This document shows, one piece after another, positions 22,366 through 32,955 of a stretch of DNA of 64,000 nt. The translations under genes were made by a program, and so were the position numbers. Numbering within the stretch: position 1 is the stretch's first letter; each line of letters starts with the position of its first letter. The notes beneath the pieces are model-generated. The model worked only from the letters and a program-made list of their open reading frames with translations. It had not been told where the DNA came from and made no database searches. This DNA comes from Cristatella mucedo (taxonomy: Eukaryota; Bryozoa; Phylactolaemata; Cristatellidae): NCBI GenBank assembly GCA_009760855.2, contig WPIO01000084.1:1391001-1455000 (forward strand). The letters run 5' to 3'.

Positions 22366-23984
22366 TAAAGGTATCGCACTTAGACAAACGAGAGCACACA
22401 CATAAGTGCTCCTACTTTGCCTCTGTGTGTGCGTGCCTGCCTGCCTACTGTGTAGGTATGTGCTCGTGCTTGCGGTATGTGCTCGTGCTTGCGTTAGTGC
22501 ATGCTCTTGCATGTGTCCTGAGTGCATATGTAGTTAGGTGGGTGTGTCTTGCCTGCATTTATGTGTACCACCATATGATGTGATGTGCCAAGCTCTTATC
22601 AGCTGTCACTGCTATTATGATGAGTCGGTTAATCTCAGTAAACCAGCTCCCCGAGCTGGCCGGCCTGCCCCCCCCCCCCCCCGGCGCTCGGCCTGCTTCA
22701 GCTCGGCCCCCTGCTGTCTCACTGCTGCGTGGCCTCTGCGTTTAAAGCAGGATAAGCTTAGGAATCATATCTGCCCTCTGCCTAACCTGAAGTTGCTCGC
22801 ATACATTGTACCTCGAGTTTGGTCCCTTTTTCAACTGAGCTGTGTTGCCCAGGCTTCGCTTACGAGCCGAGTAACCTCCTCGACCCGAGAGCCGCTGTGC
22901 AGCAGCTGTAGTTCAATGCAGCTTTGGGCCATGTGGTTCTCGCCACTGATTCATGGCCGTCAATTAACCAGCTTTGTTGGTGGCTGCCCTAGCTCTTCAG
23001 TTGATTTGTTGGCTTTCGGCTGAAGACTGATTGATGTTATCGACCGACTGACTCATCTCTCTGCCTTACTTGGGGAGGGGGCAGTTTACACCAGGCGCCA
23101 AGCAGCCTAGGTGCCTAGGTGTGGAGTTTCATGCGAGGCTCTGTGCTGACTGGGAGGAGCATGAGTGAAGCACGGTCACTTTGCTGTGAGCCTGTCGGCG
23201 ATCTGAGAGACTTATTTTCGAGTTTATGCAGGTGCCGGTCGCTTGTCAAACTAGCTGCTTTTCAAGCCTCGTGACCTCGAAGCTGACCTGGATTGTTGCA
23301 GTCTTGTCAGTGCAAGTTTTGCCGAATGCCCTGTAGACAGACACTGCACAGCATTAACCGCAAAATAAAGAACTGTAAGGAGCACGACGGACGATAAAGA
23401 CTTTAATAGGAGACAGGAAAAAGACCAGAAATACGAGTGAGCAATCGAGGCTTAAGAGGATCAGCTGCTCCAGTTTCTACCTTCATTCCCTGAGCAGTCT
23501 CTACCTTCATTTTTTGAGCAGTCTCTACCTTCATTCCAATAGCCCATGCAGGCTGAGTATATGCTCGGGTGCTTCTGTAGTCAGCTTTGCAGCTGCATGA
23601 TTCAGGATGTGTGAGAAGCCAAGCAATGCGCATGGGCGTGGCAGCACCCAGACTGACTCAGGGGCTGCTAAAAAGATCCCACCGATGTCAGTGAAAAGGT
23701 CACTTACAATAGCATCGAGCTCTCTAGAGGATTATGCGACTGTCTCATTTATCTTCTCCGGTTCTACTTGATCTTCATGTCTCGAATACCTGATCTGCTG
23801 CTGTCCTAATACTGAGTAATCTACAGACCATCTCTTTACACCTCTCCAGACTGGACTTCCTTTGCCTTTCCCGGAAAATACTTGAGTTGCTGCCCAGCCT
23901 ATACAGAGTCGATCGACTTTCAACTCTGTCCAAACAGCTGAGCTTCGCCTCAGTGCGAAGAGGAGCTCTGATTGCCAGTCCCTC
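22366..23984. other. Unassigned sequence
   Basis: Contains a C-run at 22668-22682, TG-rich sequence at 22425-22560 and the 24-bp tandem repeat listed separately. No gene is supported. Confidence 0.35.
23476..23546. repeat. 24-bp tandem repeat, about three copies
   Basis: The unit tctaccttcattccctgagcag recurs with period 24 (variants cattttttgagcag and cattccaatag). On the minus strand it would encode repeats of MKVETAQ in a 76-codon frame (23403-23633). I do not regard this as coding without further evidence. Confidence 0.75.
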
Positions 23985-24190
23985 TGGGTATGTAAAGTAA
24001 AAGTAAAGGTTAACTGATTCAAAGCCTCATTTGCAGGCAGCACGTAGTGGCAGAAGAATGCTATAGATGCTTTCATCTCCCCCCTCCTTGCCGAGGGCAA
24101 TATAGAATTGCCGGCTGCAGGGCTTGAACCCATTACCCGCATCACGAAGTGCGAGCAGCTTGCAATGGGGCTAAGATCCAGTGCTCTTTG
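23985..24190 (-). mobile_element. SINE type A, minus strand
   Basis: It starts with the complement of the 3' end (gattcaaagcctcatttgca), then agtggcagaagaatgctata, the body, and the B-box complement (gcagggcttgaacccattac). The A-box side ends with cttgcaatggggctaagatc. Family order is intact. Confidence 0.65.
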
Positions 24191-24349
24191 CCTTGGTCCC
24201 TTTGCAAGCGGCCGTGGCCCGGTTTCAAGCGGTCACCAGCTGCCGAGCCACTGCCCCGCGCTCCTCACAGCCAGGTGTAGGTCGGCAATGCCAAGGCTGT
24301 CGATACCGGTAGTCCTTTGATGACAGGGTAGGGCTTTTCTCTGCTCGAA

Positions 24350-24470
24350 TTGAACATTGAAGGCTACCATTAACCATTTGATAACGCTTTCTTTGCAGCA
24401 TTTATAAAGTGCTTAGAAAGAGATGTAAGTTCTCTGAGGGTGCTAAACAGATATGTTGTTATCCCTTTAA
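24350..24470 (+). mobile_element. LINE family 2 3' tail only
   Basis: Contains ccatttgataacgctttctt, gcagcatttataaagtgctt and the terminal hairpin region agaaagagatgtaagttctc. There is no coding part. Confidence 0.6.
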
Positions 24471-25439
24471 TTATATTAGCATTTCACTGGCAGCTGGCCA
24501 GCTTTACCTGAAAATCTCGGCTGATCAGGTCACTGGTTTACGACATCAGACGACGGCAGAAGCCACCGTGCACCAGCACTGGGGCATGCGGTATTAATGC
24601 TGCACGATCGCTGGGCTAGCCACCATCTGCACAAAGCTGCTCTATTTTAAGGCACTCCCAAGTTGTTGGCAGTGCTTTCAGATAAAGACTCGAAAGAAAT
24701 CCTCACCTTAATTCCATCACTGTGCCAAATAGCAGTAACTACAGCATATGTGATTTAGAAGGCTGTCTAGAGCTTGGACACCGGTCTGTGGCACGGCTAA
24801 ATATTGCCTGGGCCTCTTTCCCAGAGGCTGTGCCTGATTCACATGGCTATGTTTATGACTACCAGTGGGTTCAGCCAACCCTAGCAAATGTAGAGATTCA
24901 TGGTAATACTAGCAATTGATTGCTTACCTGGCCACGGCCATGGTGATTAATATCAGAATCAATGTCTGCAGCCACACCCTTTGGCATGCATTACCACTGT
25001 GTTGGCTGTTTGTTCACTCGGTTCTGTCGGCCTGCACCAGGGTCCAATGGAAGGTGTCCTCAGGCAGCCGACCCACCCATCGGTTTTGTAGTCTAGCCAT
25101 CCGATTCGGTGCTGGCAAGGCTGCCCAGTGCCAGGCTGCTCGCTTATAACCGATTAGTTCTTGATAACACAAGTTTCTTTTTTGCAATATAGTCTGCTAT
25201 TTCTTGCACCTGGTCATCTTGATGGTAGTGCTTAGTCTTAAGGAAGGCTTTGTGTGGCTATTCAAATTTGGAGAATACAGCTCCCCCCCCGAAAGGATTA
25301 AGTGTAGCTGACCCTGCCCACTACTCTCTGCTTGGTCATCGGTTTCAGGTGCAGGTACAGGGGGGGGGGGTGTGTGTGTGTGCCAGGATTTAGCCAAAGA
25401 GAAGGCCAGACCTTGATCTTGGTAAAGGCAGCCAAAGGC
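24471..25439. other. Unassigned sequence
   Basis: Contains a C-run at 25276 and a G-run at 25362 followed by a short (GT)n. No gene or repeat family was recognised. Confidence 0.3.
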
Positions 25440-25535
25440 TCAAAATGTGTGCCGGTGCCCTAGCCAGCAGACTCATCCCTTTGATTTGGTCAGTAAAGGC
25501 TCTTCTGCTGCTTTACAAATGAGGCTATTAAACCA
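25440..25535 (+). mobile_element. SINE type A 3' part
   Basis: The end of the type A SINE is recognisable (ggctcttctgctgctttaca, aatgaggctattaaacc). The tRNA-like head is missing or too diverged. Confidence 0.5.
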
Positions 25536-25589
25536 GGTAAGCTTTTATTTTGGTTTGGTCCGAGGTGGGCCTATTGGACCCCTCCCCAC

Positions 25590-25775
25590 TCGTATGAGGC
25601 ACGTTGACACGTGCATGTCACTGCTAACCATGGTATGCTTGTTGATATTGTGCATGTTACCAATAATAGTTTGATCATGCTTCCTTTACAGCATACGTAA
25701 AGTGCTTAGAAAGAGATTAAGTTCTCTGAGGCCACTATACAAACATATTTATTATTATTATTATTATTATGCTGT
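25590..25775 (+). mobile_element. LINE family 2 3' tail only
   Basis: Carries the ctgtgcatg-type 3' untranslated repeats (cacgtgcatgtcactgctaa, ttgtgcatgttacc), the terminal hairpin (gcttagaaagagattaagtt) and an ATT tail at 25749-25770. Confidence 0.7.
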
Positions 25776-26137
25776 ATCCCACTACTGCCTGCAGTGGCTA
25801 TTGGTTGTAGCTGTAGCGTGAAAGCAAAGTGGACTAATCATTGAAGCCTCATCTCAAGGAAAGTAAATCAAAGAGCAGCCTGAGTTACGAAATAGATGGG
25901 GACCGGAAAATCTGTCGCAAGTCAAATTTTCCTAAGGCATGAGTGGTACATACGTTCTACTATGATAGGTTCTTCCGAAGACATAGAGAGGTAAACGAAT
26001 CGATGTTTGTACAAGTACATAACAAATAATTAATAGATAGGAACAAGTAAAATAAGATTATATTTATATAATATAATTATAGTATAATATATTTACATCC
26101 TCTCCAGTGAACAAACCAACGGTTAGTGGATCGAACG
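25776..26137. other. Unassigned AT-rich sequence
   Basis: Mostly AT-rich with a TA-rich stretch at about 26040-26095. Nothing else was recognised. Confidence 0.3.
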
Positions 26138-26360
26138 GCTTAGGCAAAAAAGGCAACTGGCAATTGTCTGGGAATGCCAGCAAATTTAAAGCGCCTAAAA
26201 ATAGATTGAGTTCTCTGAGGGCGCTTTATTAAGTGCATTATGCTTAGGCAAAAAAGGCAACTGGCAACTGTCTGGGAATGCCAGCAAATTTAAAGCACCT
26301 AGAAATAGATTGAGTTGTCTGAGGGCGCTTTATCAAGTGCATTATTATTATTATTATTAT
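26138..26360 (+). repeat. Tandem duplication of a LINE family 2 tail, 104-bp unit
   Basis: The segment beginning gcttaggcaaaaaaggcaac at 26138 recurs at 26242 with only a few substitutions. Each copy contains unique flanking sequence plus the LINE terminal hairpin (gcgctttat...aagtgcatta). Only the second is followed by the ATT run. Because unique sequence is included, this is a segmental duplication of an insertion with its flank, not two independent insertions. Confidence 0.8.
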
Positions 26361-26930
26361 GTGGAGTATTTCTGGACAGCTGGTAGTTGTAGTACTGTGC
26401 ATTGAGTACATTTGGGTGGAGGGTGAGGAAGAGTTAGGCGATCTTGCTGGCTGTAAGATCATCATCAGAATAGTGGAGATGGTAGAAGCAGATAAGCCAG
26501 TTTCACGAGGTCATGGTCACTGACACGCGATATTCACTTTTCCGTACGATACTCATTTTCTCCTCAAGATAAATTGCCCTTCTCTGCTTCTTTTCTCCAC
26601 CTAGGTGAGATGCTATTTCTTTATGTTTTTCAGCCATCTAAAAAATTAAGCACAATATTTAACAAAGAAATAAATGGTAGTAAATAAAGTAATGAGCGGT
26701 AAAATCAAAACACAAACACGAGAACTCACGATATCACTATTAACACGTCCCTCTAGCAAGTCATACAAGCACGAGAGAGCCCTCAGTACCCACAATGCAT
26801 AGCTGTCAGGCATAACTTCCTCCCTACTGTTTGCGGCTTTGTCAAATCTACTGATCACTCGTGGATTTTGTAAGTAGTCTTGGATACATTTTGTACCTCG
26901 TATGTCGAACCGTCGTAAAAGTATGGCTGA
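26361..26930. other. Unassigned sequence
   Basis: No gene or repeat recognised. Confidence 0.3.
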
Positions 26931-26931
26931 C

Positions 26932-26956
26932 TGTATGTATGTATGTATGTATACAC

Positions 26957-27049
<93 letters not shown>

Positions 27050-27058
27050 GAGAGATAG
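26932..27058. repeat. Compound microsatellite (GTAT)n(AC)n(TA)n(GA)n
   Basis: A short GTAT run, about 75 bp of nearly pure AC repeat, then tatata and gagaga. Open frames through it on both strands are artefacts. Confidence 0.95.
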
Positions 27059-27114
27059 GAAGAGAGGGAGCCACAGAATAGCCATAGCAGCTTTCTTTTG
27101 CCTGCAGAGCGATA

Positions 27115-27186
27115 GAGAATCGCTGATGTACGACTCGAGCACATGGGTCCAGAGTCGCTACCTTACCACTGAGCTAAGATCCGGCT
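27115..27186 (-). other. tRNA-like sequence (tRNA pseudogene or SINE head)
   Basis: On the minus strand it reads ccggatcttagctcagtggt, an A-box/D-arm-like start, followed about 30 nt later by gtgctcgagtcgtac, a B-box-like T-arm with mismatches. The acceptor stem does not pair well and I cannot fit a clean anticodon arm, so it is not called as a functional tRNA. Confidence 0.45.
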
Positions 27187-27304
27187 CATGTATGCAAGCA
27201 AAAGTAGCTTGAAACTGTTGGTGAAACCACGTTGGACGGCCGAGTTTGATCATATTTTTTATGTCTTTGTGATTTAGGCAGAAGTAGTAACTTGAAATCT
27301 TGGG

Positions 27305-27450
27305 AATTTGCATTAATAATAATGAAAATTTTGCATAGCACCTTAAGCAAATTTCTTTCTAGGATACAGAATCTCTTTCTAGGCACTTTGGATATGCTGG
27401 AAAGAGTCATGCCAATTGGTTAGTGATAACATGCACAGTGATAGCACGTG
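27305..27450 (-). mobile_element. LINE family 2 3' tail only
   Basis: Begins aataataatgaaaattttgc, followed by agaatctctttctaggcact and tgctggaaagagtcatgcca. It belongs to a variant subfamily (also seen at 30736-31640) in which the segment before the hairpin reads atatgctggaaag. Confidence 0.6.
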
Positions 27451-30105
27451 TACGTACTCAAGAGGGCAATTCAGTGGGGCAAGTGCTTCTAGCAGCAGGT
27501 ATGCAAAGCAACTCCAGTATGTCTGGCACCCTCCACCCATAAAATCAAGTATTGGTGGCTCGTTTTTGGGGTGAGAACTAGCCTTATTCTGCTGAGAGGA
27601 TCAGCAGGAAGTGCTAGTTGAACACACAATGTGTGCAACTAAGTCACGTGTGTCAAATACCGGTGCTGAGCAAGAATCGGTCAATATCAGTCTTGTAAAT
27701 GACCCGAGGGTCTGCTCGTTGTAATTCACCATTGGACACTTCCCTCTACTATAACCGGAGAAAACTGTATGCAAATTCTCCATTGCCTAGCATGGCTTAC
27801 TCTGTCTGAGACTACACTGATTGAGATGCACTAGCGTGCACTTTCGTAGACTCCATGGACTCCATGCTGGTTAGCCTGATTAGCTCTCGATATGTAAGCA
27901 GGTGCAGGGCTCTGCCTGATCACCAACATCAAGCTCATTTGCTGGCTCCGAGCTCCTCCGAAGACACTTCTTTGTGCAGTGGTTTATGGGCAGCGTTTTG
28001 TGCCCCATTAGTTAACCCTTGTTGAAGTGCTAACAAACTTATCAGAGCTCGCTAATTCCCTATTAACATCTTTTAGAATGTACAGGGCATTGTACAATGA
28101 GCTTCGACATTGCTACTACAAAGCTGTGTTAAAAAAGTTAAAATAAACAAACCTTCTTGCATCGAATACACTAACTTGCTAGATTATCAAATGAAGTTGA
28201 TCAAGAGTGTAGGCTGACATTGGATTAATAGGCTAATCATTGGAAGGCATTCGATGAGTTGGCCTTATACGAGTCTGATAAAGGTTAACATTCCTTGATT
28301 GCTTCCGAAAGTTAAATAAAACTTACTCACTATCGTCTAGTATCTGCAGTTACGGCTATAGCTTTCGTAACTGTACAAGGATACTGGTAGAGCAATTGAA
28401 AGTCCTGGTGCTGTTGGCATGTGCCTGGTCTGCCTCTCTCCATCTGCCTCTCAATCAATCCATCTAGCTGTCTAACTATCGAAGTAATCTATGTGTCCGT
28501 CTCTTTCATGTGTGAATATGTATCTGTTTTTCAGTCTCTTGCGATCAATGATTAATTTTGTTACTGTGGCTCGTCCTATCTCGACATCGAGAATGAGCAG
28601 CTGCTGTGACCGTCAGCGGTGCCTTCCTGTAGAAACCAGCCGAGGTACCATTCCTCTGAAGTACCTCAGCCGACAGGAGGAGGTGCTTGCACTTAGTGCC
28701 GTCGATGGCCACTGCAGTTTGGCTAGCGTAGCTAGAATTCGAGTGAACAGACCTGCTTAAGGGTAGATGGGAGTCTGCTTATCTAAGCCTCTTGGTTCTG
28801 TGCTGTGGTGGCCATGGGGTCACTTTACTGCCCAAGCGAGCCTGGTGAGCCAGGATGGCTCACCAGGCTCTTTTTGTACAGGCCTCGGGGGGGGGGGGCT
28901 GCATCTTTCGTAACAGTGTCACACTCTTAGCGAGTGCTGTGTTTCCCCTAGGCCAGCCGGGTTTGATGTTGGAGCGCACAGCCTTTGGAGTTGATTAGAT
29001 CAAATTCCTTACACTGGCTACCTTTGCTGCTCATGATTGCCTCGATGATTTCCTGTCTGATATGGCAATCATGTGGAAGGGCATGTGTGAGCCCACTCCT
29101 CACCAGACTTGTGACTCCTATAGCTGACGTCGGATTATAATGTCGAGTTCGGTTATCTTGAGATTAGTGTTTAATTTAGCGAAAGGTGGTATTGATTAAC
29201 TAACGGGAGTGGAGATCGGCAGATACTGGGTCACTGACATTAGAGAAAGGCTCCAACTAGTCGTGCCCGGGGAAAATCCCGGCCTCTGCAACAGGTGAAC
29301 GCTCGTGCCTATCTCACATATGCCAGCGTCTTTGTTCTGGCAGGGCAGCCAGGTGGTTCTTTGGTACATTGGCAGCAACCTCTGCTCTCGGTCTCATTGG
29401 GTCAGTTATACAAAGGCGTGGGAAGAGGCACAACCACTCTCCCTGCTGCATCTCTCCCTGCCTCCTTCGATTGCCTGCCTGCCATTAAATTGTAGTTGGC
29501 ATGGCAATAGCCACCTACCTTCTGTCACCTTGTGCTGTCATCTGGTTCGGTAGCCTGGACACTGACTGGGTTTTGAATTACTGTACTAGTGGCACCGGCT
29601 GCCCTCGGCCGAACTGAATCCTATTCGATCATTAGAAGTTTCATCATTCTTCAATGCCCCAGCTGCATAATGATGGCTCGGCTGCCCAATCCATTGGCTG
29701 ATGTCACTTGTAGACACTGCTGGCTGGGCTACCTGGGTAGTCTCCTAATCAGCCAGCCGACTAGGGATAGCCCTCGATGGTGCAAACGTCATAAAGGTGC
29801 CAGGTCAACGACTTCTGTGTGCCGTAAAGCATGTCTGGAAGGCGTTTTGCTTGGGTGGATTGTTGTATACGTTTCGCTTTCGATGCATCTGTCCAGCTCA
29901 GCTTTCACCGCAGACTTGTGAACTTTTCTTTATTTTGTTCCTGTGTGCTTTACATGCTTACCGATGCACGATTCGGTGAATGTTACTCACCAGGGCTCCT
30001 TCCAAACAGCAGCAGCTCTGAGTGACTTCATGTGTGCTCTTGCACACATGATACCTTGCCTGTCATTATCTTTCGGCTATTGTTTCTTTTTCGACGAGTT
30101 GGAAC
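27451..30105. other. Unassigned sequence, 2.6 kb
   Basis: There is a G-run at 28888. A short inverted repeat (cctggtgagccaggatggctcaccagg region, about 28839-28868) is present. Frames at 28491-28760, 29295-29553 and 29589-29921 have no recognisable domain. Confidence 0.35.
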
Positions 30106-30270
30106 ATATCTGTATAGATATTTGGTTATCTTTGGGTGTTACATAAGACTTATTATATACTAATATATAGTACTATTATAAAATAGTATAATATATATAT
30201 AGTATTATATTTTGGTATATAATAATAGTCTTATGTAACGGCTAAGAAAATCATTCTCTATACAGATATT
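30106..30270. repeat. 165-bp palindrome, MITE-like foldback
   Basis: The left arm (atatctgtatagata... gttacataagac..ttattatatac, 30106-30160) is complementary with some mismatches to the right arm (gtatataataatagtcttat ... ctatacagatat, 30215-30270). The AT-rich centre (30161-30214) is itself nearly self-complementary. The whole unit could form one long hairpin. No transposase frame is present, and clear target-site duplications were not identified. Confidence 0.8.
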
Positions 30271-30330
30271 TTAATAATAATTATTATTCTGTAATTAGTA
30301 TATAATAATAATAATAATTAGAATATATAT

Positions 30331-30337
30331 ATATATG

Positions 30338-30423
<86 letters not shown>
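30331..30423. repeat. Compound (GT)n(GC GT)n microsatellite
   Basis: TG repeats interrupted by a block of gcgtgcgt units, immediately to the right of the AT-rich palindrome and a short TA run. Confidence 0.95.
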
Positions 30424-30424
<1 letters not shown>

Positions 30425-30735
30425 CTTCAAGCTTAGGTATGTGTCTCTCCATTTATGCCAACTACTTAGGCTGGGCAGCCGCCTGGCATCAGCTCAGTCT
30501 GCTTGCCGTGTGAGCTTGGAGAAGCAGCGTCCGCTAGTTCCCTGCCCCTGCCCCAGCGCTCATCACTGCTGAACTTGATTAGGGTTTGCTATGACCTCAT
30601 GGGAGACTGAAATGCACTCGTGGGCTATTGTCATGGTGATTAGCCTAGGTTAGTATGTTGGATTACCCATGCATATCGGCCAGCATTGTTCAGGACAGTA
30701 GGTCTCCTCGTTGGTTATTGTGAGTTTAATAATAG
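30424..30735. other. Unassigned sequence
   Basis: Nothing recognised. Confidence 0.3.
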
Positions 30736-31640
30736 TAATAACAATAATGAGACATTTACATTGTAGCCAGAGATAACCAGATCTCTTTCCAGTTACTTGC
30801 ATATGCTGGAAAGGAAGCATAGAAACTGAGGAGTGATAAAACCGTGCACCATTTGGAAAACCTCATAAAGGACAATTTTCACCTCCAGAGCCAATGCTGT
30901 AGTAACAGGTAGGTTTTAGCTTCATTTTAAGTGCCAATCAGGAGATGTCGTGATGTCAATCGGTTTTGAGATCCAAGTTCTGAATCTGCATAAACTGGAG
31001 TGAAGGTCTAACAAGGATTTGTGGTTTGTCAGAGGTGCAGTATAACGATACGAGTCAGAGGAGCTAGTGGTAGCCTAAGGAGTAATTGTTTCTGACAGAA
31101 AGGCTGGAGCAGCAGAATGGAGGGACCTTAAAGAGAGTGACAGGACCTCGGAGTCGGTACACTGCTTGACGGGGAGCCGGTGCACGTAGGACAGAAATGG
31201 TGTAATGTGGCAGTTTCGACATTCATGATTAGCAAGCCAAACTGCCATACCGAGTTTTGCCACAACGGTAAGCATCTTATTACATAGGTAGGAAGCCCTA
31301 GCAGGAGAGAGTTTCAGAAGAAGTATGGATCGGAGGTTGCAAATACATGTACTAATTGGGCTATGATATATATGAGCATTGACAAATTATGCCTAGGAGT
31401 GACTAGAGCATGACCTTTCTAGAGGCAGCCGATCGTAGGAAGGCTAGGGCTTGTCGGGCTGACCCACACAGCCCTTTAGGTCGGTCTGGGAAAGGGGCAG
31501 GGATCGATGGGCTTCCGACGCCTGGCTGAAAGTACTCAGACTGGACTGTTGAGCTGAGGTGGTCATCTCGATAAAGGTCATGTTCGAACAGGGCACCCAG
31601 ATTCTGTGCAGAGGCTGCAGGGGTTATGCTGGCCAAGCCT
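30736..31640 (-). mobile_element. LINE family 2 variant, decayed
   Basis: The minus strand holds the 3' end (complement ATT run, then agatctctttccagttactt) and decayed coding: HITPFLSYVHRLPVKQ at 31075-31275 and SAQNLGALFEHDLYRDDHLSS at 31403-31636, both recognisable against the copy at 14751-16140. A stretch at about 31430-31540 does not match the family and may be a separate insertion or a strongly diverged part. Confidence 0.65.
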
Positions 31641-32655
31641 ATGTTGTCGGATTAGACGACAATTTCGTAGTGGTACCAGGCTTGGCCGTTTCGCAGCAAT
31701 TCGTCTGCTGGCAAACAATGCAGCTCAAGTATAGTGCACTGGCTGCGCAGGCGTTGCCACTACATTCCCGTGCCCCTTTACATAAGCAGAGGTAGAGTAA
31801 AGCCCAGGTTGCTTGTTCCCGCCCCGAGGACCGGTGGCAAGGCATGTCGGCTGCTTGGCTTTGTTGACGCTCGAATCGATCGTGTTGCCGTTCGGCAGGT
31901 GCTGGCTGCTCTCCTTGTGCACGGATGCCTGTACAGCCCAGCTGCTGATGCAGTGGGCTGATGAGCAGTTATCTAGCGAACTGAATGCCCGGACACCACC
32001 TTGTAGCCACGAGTCTGCATTTGCTTGCTATGATGTTGGCCTGATGCAATGCATTTAATGTATTCTACAGAGATTAAGAAACCCGAGTTTATCCCCCACT
32101 AACTCAACTGTGAGCCAACAATTAGTGCATTTATGTCAGGTTGCTAATCGCAGGCTTTGCACTAGCACGGCTCATTGCACCACGAGTGATATGTGCACAC
32201 GTAGGCCTGCCGATTTGCAGGCTTGAGTTGAGGTTTTAGGTTTTAATTCACTCGAGAATAACTAGTATTCGTTGTCTGTATGCGCAAGCTTGCCCTAAGG
32301 ATCGACGCTTGTCGCATAAACGATTTGACGCTGTGATGGTCACCAACGACACGTCAGTCTCTTGCTACAGTGGCTGTAGTTGAGCCTCGATGTGACCACT
32401 GTGTAAGAATATAACGAAGCAGTGGAGCCAGCAGGCCTGACCAGCATGCTAGCCAGCAATACAATATGGTGGCACCCTGAATGAGACCACTACTGTCATG
32501 TGGCCAAGGTCGGCCCAAGTGCTCTCTTGCCGTGCCACTCTTGTGCCTGCCTTTAGCTACATATCTTCTTCCAATTTCGGGCTGCTGCTGAAGCAGCAGT
32601 AGCTTAAGCCTTAGGGAGGTTTGGGGGAACGGCTAATGCCGGCTCCCAGCATAGT
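31641..32655. other. Unassigned sequence
   Basis: No gene or repeat recognised. Confidence 0.3.
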
Positions 32656-32718
32656 GTCTTAATAATAATACTAATAATACACTTGATAAAGCGCCCTCAG
32701 AGAACTCAATCTCTTTCT
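32656..32718 (-). mobile_element. LINE family 2 terminal tail only
   Basis: Complement ATT run (aataataatactaataata), then cttgataaagcgccctcaga and gaactcaatctctttctag. It ends immediately after the hairpin, so only about 60 bp of the LINE was copied or retained. Confidence 0.65.
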
Positions 32719-32745
32719 AGTCTTGTCATCAGGCTGCTTGCCTTC

Positions 32746-32747
<2 letters not shown>

Positions 32748-32829
<82 letters not shown>

Positions 32830-32835
32830 GAGAGT

Positions 32836-32919
<84 letters not shown>

Positions 32920-32955
32920 CAGAGAGACAGAGAGACAGAGAGACACAGAGACAGA
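32748..32955. repeat. Compound (GA)n(CAGA)n microsatellite, about 200 bp
   Basis: A GA run, a CAGA block at about 32791-32828, a second long GA run and then gagacaga units. The purine-rich strand is the + strand throughout. Confidence 0.95.

Noticed and set aside
28839-28868. Short inverted repeat followed by a T-run resembling a bacterial terminator
   Set aside because: The context is animal nuclear DNA with no bacterial gene nearby. It is a chance palindrome.
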